From Kiritimatiellales bacterium (GTDB lineage Bacteria > Verrucomicrobiota > Kiritimatiellia > Kiritimatiellales > Pontiellaceae), in the NCBI GenBank assembly GCA_030630445.1, contig DAOVNC010000237.1:1-5971 (forward strand): a stretch of 5,971 bases of DNA. The letters are read 5' to 3'. Below the pieces are notes generated by a model. That model was not told the DNA's origin and searched no databases. It saw only the letters and a list, made by a program, of their open reading frames with translations. Made by a program: the position numbers and the translations under genes. Positions 1-4,666 of this stretch are shown here, piece by piece (position 1 is the stretch's first letter; each line of letters opens with the position of its first letter).

Positions 1-468
1 GATTATGACATAGGTAATATACCAATGACAATGTCGCAAGAAGATGGTAATGGAAATATAGTGCTAATCACCTGCGCCTGTGATTTAAACGGCACGGTAG
101 ACGATGCAAGATTAGACTATGATGTTTGGGCTCATTCAGCAAGCGGAAGTATATATAGTATAGACCAGGGCAGTATAGGGACATTTCAACCAGGAAGAAA
201 AAAAGAAGGCAGAGCTAGATTTACATATAAGCACGGATATCCGGATAATGTCTGGGATACATTTTATAATGTAATAATGAAAAAATATCTTTATTCTGAC
301 AGCACAGAATTTCAGCCAGTACTTCAAGTAGGTGTAGATGTTGGGTATTATGATACCTACGGTTGGGAGTTTATAAATAAATACCCGGGCGTATGTATAG
401 GCTTAAAAGGTAGTCCGAATGACAAATACACGAAAGCGGGTAAATGCCGGCACTCTCTTTTCGTGTAG
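1..468 (+). CDS. Unrecognised AT-rich protein, 3' end only (5' partial)
   Basis: I do not recognise this protein. The frame is open from base 1: eight sense codons (DYDIGNIP) precede the first ATG at 25, so the gene probably begins outside the window. It ends at the TAG at 466-468. The visible product is rich in Tyr, Asp and Gly, has a C-x-C pair (C17 and C19 counted from the ATG at 25) and shows no membrane segment or signal peptide. Codon use differs sharply from every other gene here: ATA, AGA and AAT are frequent, whereas the minus-strand genes prefer G/C-ending codons. That suggests horizontal transfer, a mobile-element or phage cargo gene, or a chimeric contig. The last ~14 codons run through a repeat (427-484) and local GC rises there, so the natural C-terminus may have been replaced. 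It converges with the DUF1638 gene. Coding status is likely but not proven. Confidence 0.5.
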   Translation, partial: DYDIGNIPMTMSQEDGNGNIVLITCACDLNGTVDDARLDYDVWAHSASGSIYSIDQGSIGTFQPGRKKEGRARFTYKHGYPDNVWDTFYNVIMKKYLYSDSTEFQPVLQVGVDVGYYDTYGWEFINKYPGVCIGLKGSPNDKYTKAGKCRHSLFV

Positions 469-484
469 TTGGTGCCTTTCGTGG
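427..484. repeat. Hairpin plus 9-base-periodic repeat between convergent genes
   Basis: TACACGAAA at 427-435 is the exact reverse complement of TTTCGTGTA at 459-467, giving a 9-bp stem around a 23-base loop. The right half continues as three 9-base units read on the plus strand, TTCGTGTAG, TTGGTGCCT and TTCGTGGTT (460-486), close in design to the repeat at 1297-1323. It lies where two genes converge (stops at 466-468 and 488-490), so it could act as a bidirectional terminator; a run of four T at 458-461 is weak support. Function is inferred; the inverted repeat is directly visible. Confidence 0.5.
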
Positions 485-487
485 TTA

Positions 488-1231
488 TCAATCTTCAGCG
501 GTGGAAGAAACAATAAGTTCATCATGCCGGGCGATGATTTTATGGTGCGGCGGGATGATAAGAAAGTCGTCGTTCCAGTCGCCGCCAAGTAGGCGCTGGA
601 GCAGGGTGAGGTTTCCGATTTCTTTCTTAAATTTCCACTCTTTGGCGGCGGCTTCATCACGGGCGGTTTGTTCGAACGAGCCGTCGGGTTCGACGCCCAT
701 TTCGATGAAGGTGATCTGGGAATAGTTTTTCTCGGTGTTGCAGAGTTCCTCCCAGAGGAATTCAGCGTTGTCCTCGCCATATTGATCGACGAGTTGTTCG
801 TAGGTCATGTCCATGCCGGTTTGGTTGGGGATGGAGAGTTGCTTGAGTTCGTCGGCGATTTCGTCGCGCTCGATCCATCCGGTGGTCTTGAAGAAGGTTC
901 CGGGGTTGGCATCGAAATATTCCTTGTAGCGCTGGCGGCTTCCAAAAAAGAGGGAGATGCAGTCGTGGGCGCGCGGCAGCACAAGTTGGACGTTGCGCGC
1001 AACGATCCCGTCGAGTCCGTTGTTGCACAGGCCGTAGCCGAGCAGGATCGCGTCGTAGTCCTGCTCCGATGCGGCATCCACCTGCGTTTGAATGCGCCGA
1101 GTCATTTCATCGGATGGAATATCGTGCAGTCCCTTCTGCAAAAACTCCACGTCGATCTCGTGGAGCGACTGTCCCAGCAGGAACTCCATCTCCCGGAAAA
1201 AAATCTCGCAGCTGATGAGTTTAAATCGCAT
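488..1231 (-). CDS. DUF1638 family protein
   Basis: A 247-residue soluble protein with the features I associate with the DUF1638 family: an N-terminal KLISCE stretch (C8), 'ILLGYGLCNNG' at about 62-72 (C69), 'LPRAHDCISLFFGS' at 85-98 (H89, C91), and 'YFDANPGTFFKTTGWIE' at 105-121. The start at 1231 fits because the conserved N-terminus begins at residue 1. No Shine-Dalgarno is visible in front of it; the preceding bases are AT-rich and come directly after a long inverted repeat. The biochemical role is unknown. As I recall, the family often lies beside corrinoid methyltransferase genes, which agrees with the placement here, 98 bases downstream of the corrinoid activator on the same strand. 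The conserved Cys and His residues could bind a metal or the corrinoid, but that is inference. It may be cotranscribed with the upstream genes or separated from them by the repeat. Confidence 0.85.
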   Translation of the reverse strand: MRFKLISCEIFFREMEFLLGQSLHEIDVEFLQKGLHDIPSDEMTRRIQTQVDAASEQDYDAILLGYGLCNNGLDGIVARNVQLVLPRAHDCISLFFGSRQRYKEYFDANPGTFFKTTGWIERDEIADELKQLSIPNQTGMDMTYEQLVDQYGEDNAEFLWEELCNTEKNYSQITFIEMGVEPDGSFEQTARDEAAAKEWKFKKEIGNLTLLQRLLGGDWNDDFLIIPPHHKIIARHDELIVSSTAED

Positions 1232-1240
1232 AGAATTTTA

Positions 1241-1324
1241 AAACACGGAAGACACAGAACACACGGAAACCCTTCCCGTTCGGCAGATCGCTTTGGTTCC
1301 GTGTGTTCTGTGTATTCCGTGGTT
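1241..1324. repeat. Long imperfect inverted repeat with 9-base periodicity
   Basis: The arms at 1244-1268 and 1297-1321 are reverse complements over 25 positions with a single mismatch (G1251 against A1314), leaving a loop of 28 bases; pairing resumes for two bases at the outer ends (1241-1242 with 1323-1324). Each arm is itself made of 9-base units: ACACGGAAG, ACACAGAAC, ACACGGAAA on the left. It fills nearly all of the 98-base gap between the RACo stop and the DUF1638 start. As RNA it would form a very stable stem, followed on the minus strand by TTTTAAAATT, so it could stop or process transcripts. It could also be a dispersed extragenic repeat (REP/MITE-like). Confidence 0.8.
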
Positions 1325-1329
1325 CACTT

Positions 1330-2964
1330 TTAGTTTTGTCCACGGGTTAGGAAGTCGGATTCGTCGAGGTTGGGGATGGCGAGGGCTTCTTGGAAATAGT
1401 TGGTGAAGTGCTCGGTTTGGTTGAGTGTGACGATCTCCGGCTTTTCGATGAGGTCGAGATAGTCTTGCTGCGTGCCTTTATCAAGCAGGGCGAGGGCGGC
1501 CCCGGCGAGTGACCCGTTGCCAATCACGTCATATTTTTCAATTTCAATATCAGGAAGGAGGCCGATGCAAATGGCGTTTTCGAGGTTGATGTGTTTGGCG
1601 AAGCCGCCGGCGAGAACGAGATGGTCGATGTCGTGCACGGTTTTTCCGAGTTCGGCGAGCAGGGTTTTAAGACCGGCATAGATGGCCGCCTTGGCCTTGA
1701 GGATTTCGGCTACGTCGCCTTCGGTGATGGTGATCGACTCGCCCGTGGCGGAAAGCTCGGGGGCAACCAGCATGCACGCATGCATTCCGCAGATAGATTC
1801 GTAGCGATCCTCCCGTTTGAGCATCTCGATGTCGTAGCGACCCATGGCGTTGATGAGTCCGCAGCGGAAGCCCTCGGCGATAAAATCGATAATGGCGGGG
1901 CCGCAGAGTCCCACGGGGGAGGGTTCGCCAATCACGGTCAGTTCAAAATCAAGGGTTTCGTTGTAGGCGATGGAGTCGATGGCGCGGCTGGCGGCGCGGG
2001 CGCCGTGCAGCAGGCCTGCTCCCTCGAAGGCTGGCCCGGCGGCGGTGGCGCAGGCGGTCATCTGCCCGTCGAGGCAGGCGACCATTTCACCGTTGGTGCC
2101 GATGTCGATCAATACTGAAAGTCTACCGGAGAGGTTGGAAACATACAGGTCGGAGGTGATGTCGCCGCCAATGTAGCCGGCGATGGCAGGGACGGTTTCG
2201 ACGAGGGCGTCGGAGCGGGCGTCGATGCCGAGTTCGGCGGCCGTGCTGCTGAAGGTGTGGCTGACGGGTTTAAAGGGAATTACACCGATGCTGGCGGGCG
2301 AAACCCCGAAAAAGATATGCATCATCACGGTGTTGCCGGAGATGGCGAGATGGACGATTTGTTTCTTGTCGATGCCGGTTCCGGTGCAGAGCTTGTGGAT
2401 GAGCGGGTTGAGGGTGTGATCGACCACCAGCTCTTTCAGCGTTTCAAGGTTTCCGGGTTCGCTACAGAGCGAGATGCGCGAAACGACATCGTCGGCCTTG
2501 AGAATCTGTTGGTTGTAGAGGGATTCGCGGCTGAGCACCTTTCCGGTTTCCAGATCGATCAGCGCCGCTACAACGGTGGTGGTTCCAACATCGACGGCAA
2601 CGCCGTATCCCTTGGTAAAGCGCGGGTTGAAGGTGTGCTCGGGAATGTCCATTTCGTCGGCGATGCGTGCGCCGTCGAACGAGATGACGGAGGCGCGGGG
2701 GAGGAAGATTTCCGCGTCATCGCCCCGCACGTAGGCCTGGCAGGAAAGAACTTCGCGCCGCTGCTCGGGGGAGACGTCGATTTCCTCGTCGAAAACACGG
2801 TAGCGACCTTCGCCGAGAAGGACGTTGCAACTGGCGCAGAATCCTTGTCCCCCGCACTTGGCGTCGATATGCCAACCCGCCTCGCGGGCGAGGTCTAAAA
2901 CAGTTCGGTCGCTGCCGGATTCGACAGCGACCGATTGTCCATCGAAATGGATGGTGATAGCCAT
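1330..2964 (-). CDS. Reductive activator of corrinoid proteins (RACo-type, 2Fe-2S and ASKHA ATPase)
   Basis: This 544-residue protein would reduce inactive Co(II) corrinoid back to the methyl-accepting Co(I) state, coupling ATP hydrolysis to an uphill electron transfer. The N-terminus is a plant-type 2Fe-2S ferredoxin domain with ligands C37, C43, C46 and C75 (C-x5-C-x2-C then a distal C). A linker follows, then an ASKHA-fold ATPase (DUF4445 family) with phosphate-binding loops 'VDVGTTT' at 124-130 and 'DIGTNGE' at 287-293, the family signature 'ISGNTVMMHIFFG' near 208-220, and 'LAGGFAKHIN' at 451-460. Bacterial RACo and O-demethylase activators are often 600 residues or more, so this one is on the short side, but all domains appear whole. 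It differs from archaeal RamA, which has C-terminal 4Fe-4S clusters. The ATG is 5 bases after the corrinoid protein's stop with no strong Shine-Dalgarno, so translational coupling is likely. Its partner is presumably the upstream-encoded corrinoid protein. Confidence 0.93.
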   Translation of the reverse strand: MAITIHFDGQSVAVESGSDRTVLDLAREAGWHIDAKCGGQGFCASCNVLLGEGRYRVFDEEIDVSPEQRREVLSCQAYVRGDDAEIFLPRASVISFDGARIADEMDIPEHTFNPRFTKGYGVAVDVGTTTVVAALIDLETGKVLSRESLYNQQILKADDVVSRISLCSEPGNLETLKELVVDHTLNPLIHKLCTGTGIDKKQIVHLAISGNTVMMHIFFGVSPASIGVIPFKPVSHTFSSTAAELGIDARSDALVETVPAIAGYIGGDITSDLYVSNLSGRLSVLIDIGTNGEMVACLDGQMTACATAAGPAFEGAGLLHGARAASRAIDSIAYNETLDFELTVIGEPSPVGLCGPAIIDFIAEGFRCGLINAMGRYDIEMLKREDRYESICGMHACMLVAPELSATGESITITEGDVAEILKAKAAIYAGLKTLLAELGKTVHDIDHLVLAGGFAKHINLENAICIGLLPDIEIEKYDVIGNGSLAGAALALLDKGTQQDYLDLIEKPEIVTLNQTEHFTNYFQEALAIPNLDESDFLTRGQN

Positions 2965-2969
2965 GCTCG

Positions 2970-3596
2970 TCAGGCGGCAATGCCTAGGGCGTCTTTTGCC
3001 GATTTCACCGCCGTATTGGCATCGTCGGAATAGCCATCGGCTCCGATTTCGTCGGCATAGGCCTGGGTGACGGGAGCCCCGCCGACCAGGATTTTTGCGC
3101 CTGAATTCTTCAGGGCTTCCACGACTTCCTTCATGTAGGGCATGGTGGTGGTGAGCAGGGCGCTCAGCAGAATCACCTGCACGCCATTTTCGACGGCCTC
3201 GCGATATTTTTCAATGTCGCAGTCGACGCCGAGATCGACGACATCGAAGCCGGCGCCCTTGAGCATCATGGCCACGAGGTTCTTGCCAATGTCGTGCAGG
3301 TCGCCTTTGACGGTTCCGATGGCGACTTTGCCGATGGGCTTGTGCCCGGCCTCCGCCAACAGCGGATCGAGAATGTCGAGCCCGGCCTGCATGGCGCGCG
3401 CCGCAATGAGCATTTCGGGGACATAGGCTTCGTTGCGGGAAAAGCGGTCGCCGATTTCCGCCATGGCGGGAATCATGGATTCCATCAGAATTTCCGCAAC
3501 GTTGATTTCCGCATCGACCGATTCATGGACGATGGTGGAAACATCCTTGCGCCTACCTTTTAAAACAGCTTCATACAATGCTTCGTTTTTTGCCAT
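2970..3596 (-). CDS. mtaC: MtaC-type corrinoid (cobalamin-binding) methyl carrier protein
   Basis: A 208-residue cytoplasmic carrier that holds the corrinoid to which the methyl group is transferred. Residues ~1-85 form the helical cap domain ('MIPAMAEIGDRFSRNEAYVPEMLIAARAM' region, 41-69). Residues ~88-208 form the Rossmann-like B12 domain with the base-off/His-on signature D99-L-H101-D102-I-G104, where H101 is the predicted lower axial cobalt ligand, followed by the S145-x-L147 element and 'VGGAPV' at 171-176. Length is normal for bacterial MtaC/MtbC/MttC-type proteins. The family alone does not fix the substrate; the nearby MtaB makes methanol the best guess, hence the symbol. A strong ribosome site precedes it, and it is tightly followed by the activator gene. 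It is separated from mtaB by the CobW gene, whereas mtaC and mtaB are usually adjacent. Confidence 0.92.
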   Translation of the reverse strand: MAKNEALYEAVLKGRRKDVSTIVHESVDAEINVAEILMESMIPAMAEIGDRFSRNEAYVPEMLIAARAMQAGLDILDPLLAEAGHKPIGKVAIGTVKGDLHDIGKNLVAMMLKGAGFDVVDLGVDCDIEKYREAVENGVQVILLSALLTTTMPYMKEVVEALKNSGAKILVGGAPVTQAYADEIGADGYSDDANTAVKSAKDALGIAA

Positions 3597-3602
3597 GGGT
3601 TT

Positions 3603-3609
3603 CCTCCTT
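3603..3609 (-). promoter_or_regulatory. Strong Shine-Dalgarno for the corrinoid protein
   Basis: On the minus strand AAGGAGG lies six bases before the ATG at 3596-3594 and fixes that start. It is the only near-consensus ribosome site in the window; the CobW, RACo and DUF1638 starts lack one. This suggests that the corrinoid protein is made in larger amounts than its neighbours, as expected for a stoichiometric carrier. The 90-base gap upstream (3597-3686) holds nothing else I can call firmly. Confidence 0.8.
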
Positions 3610-3686
3610 GTTCGATATGTTGACTCGTTTTCACAATTTAGCGGAATGGGCTATCCTGCAATAGAACGAACAGGCTGCATAATAGT

Positions 3687-4619
3687 TCAATCTTGCTGGA
3701 TAATCTTGTGCATTGCGATTGGATTGATGCGTTTGCTCGCAATCCAATCCAAAGTGTTTCCGGGGGCGTTTTCAAGTTCGCGCTGAAAGACGCGACCATG
3801 GGCGATCTCGAACAGAATAGGTTTTTCCAAGGTTTGGAAAATTCCCTTGAAGCGGCTGATCACAGCGTCGCCCATTCCGTATTGTGCAATCTGTTGGATG
3901 GTTGATGATAGTACTTTGGGTTTAAACACCAGGTTTTGATCCAACTGCAAGCCTCCCGGATATTGGTTGTGCCCGGAAACAGGAGGTCTCTTGCATGATG
4001 GTTGTCGTCGTCTGATCCTGCTCGTCATATCAAAAACTTCATCGGGAAGCTTTCCAAACGCCGTGGATTGGATTTTCAGCTTGGAAGGGCTAAGGGTGTG
4101 CGCCCACTCGATGAATTGCTTTGTTTCTTCCGGCGCGGTCAAATCGGAGAAGTTTGCTATCACGATATCGGCCAATTCTGCTAGACGCTCACCGTACTGG
4201 ATTCCCCGCATGCGCTGCTGGTTGAAGGACGAGGGTTCTGCCAGCAGGATAACCGGGCGCACCACAATGGGGGTCTCCTTTGCAAGATCCTCCATGGTTT
4301 TCAATAGCTCGTCGAGCAATACGATGCCGCTAGGCTCTACGATGATCCGGTCGACACGGGGCATCCGGGTAAGTTTGCCGAAAGTTTCCTTGAAATTGAT
4401 CGCCGAGGTACAGCAGAGGCAACCTCCGGGAATATTGATCACCTTCGAGGCAGCCTCCGCGTCGGCCAATACGGAGCTGTCGATGCCGTTCGGGCCGTAG
4501 TCATTCACGAGTACGGCGGTGAATTCGTTATTTCGCCGCCGATGCAGGAAATCCAGAATGGCGGTTGTTTTACCGGATCCGAGCTGACCGGCAATGATGT
4601 GGCAGGGAATCTTTTTCAT
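3687..4619 (-). CDS. CobW/COG0523-family GTPase (probable metallochaperone)
   Basis: A 310-residue P-loop GTPase of the G3E group. Visible motifs: Walker A 'GQLGSGKTT' at 11-19; the family's metal-binding 'GGCLCC' at 65-70 (C67, C69, C70), with its C-x-C-C pattern; 'EPSG' at 95-98 as the G3 element; and a CobW C-terminal domain from about 230 to 295 ('GDAVISRFKGIF' 250-261). The usual base-recognition NKxD is replaced by N156-F-S-D159, lacking Lys. Relatives deliver zinc, cobalt, nickel or other metals, or assist cobalamin enzymes. Here, between the zinc enzyme MtaB and a corrinoid protein, it may load zinc into MtaB or help insert the corrinoid (inference). It starts 47 bases after the mtaB stop with no clear Shine-Dalgarno. 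The linker at ~201-213 is odd: it uses AGG, AGA and CGA codons, while a shifted frame there reads an Asp/His-rich linker typical of the family, suggesting two compensating frameshifts. Confidence 0.88.
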   Translation of the reverse strand: MKKIPCHIIAGQLGSGKTTAILDFLHRRRNNEFTAVLVNDYGPNGIDSSVLADAEAASKVINIPGGCLCCTSAINFKETFGKLTRMPRVDRIIVEPSGIVLLDELLKTMEDLAKETPIVVRPVILLAEPSSFNQQRMRGIQYGERLAELADIVIANFSDLTAPEETKQFIEWAHTLSPSKLKIQSTAFGKLPDEVFDMTSRIRRRQPSCKRPPVSGHNQYPGGLQLDQNLVFKPKVLSSTIQQIAQYGMGDAVISRFKGIFQTLEKPILFEIAHGRVFQRELENAPGNTLDWIASKRINPIAMHKIIQQD

Positions 4620-4630
4620 GGTTGGATGTT

Positions 4631-4657
4631 GGATCCGGCACGCGGAGTGCTGGATCC
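4631..4657. repeat. Intergenic hairpin between mtaB and the CobW gene
   Basis: GGATCCGGCAC (4631-4641) and GTGCTGGATCC (4647-4657) are reverse complements over 11 positions with one mismatch (G4637 facing T4651, a wobble in plus-strand RNA, a C-A mismatch in minus-strand RNA), with a five-base loop. It occupies most of the 47-base gap and leaves no room for a Shine-Dalgarno before the CobW ATG. It may be an mRNA stability or attenuation element that sets mtaB expression above the downstream genes, or another dispersed extragenic repeat. No T-run follows on the transcribed strand, so it is not a canonical terminator. Confidence 0.55.
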
Positions 4658-4666
4658 TTTATTGAG

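Noticed and set aside
1241..1324. CRISPR array
   Set aside because: The repeats are 9-base units in inverted arms with no regular unique spacers and no cas genes nearby.
668..1333. 221-codon plus-strand open frame antisense to DUF1638
   Set aside because: It is a shadow of the minus-strand gene, rich in Val/Gly/Glu/Asp as expected from its complement, and has no recognisable domain; its end runs through the inverted repeat.
1595..2175. Plus-strand Gly-rich frame opposite the activator gene
   Set aside because: The minus-strand ASKHA motifs explain this region fully; the Gly-rich reading is the complement of Ala/Pro codons.
3635..3661. Possible minus-strand promoter for the corrinoid gene (TTGCAG, 15 bases, TAAATT)
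   Set aside because: The spacer is short and both boxes are weak; such matches are expected by chance in a 90-base gap. A transcription start map would settle it.
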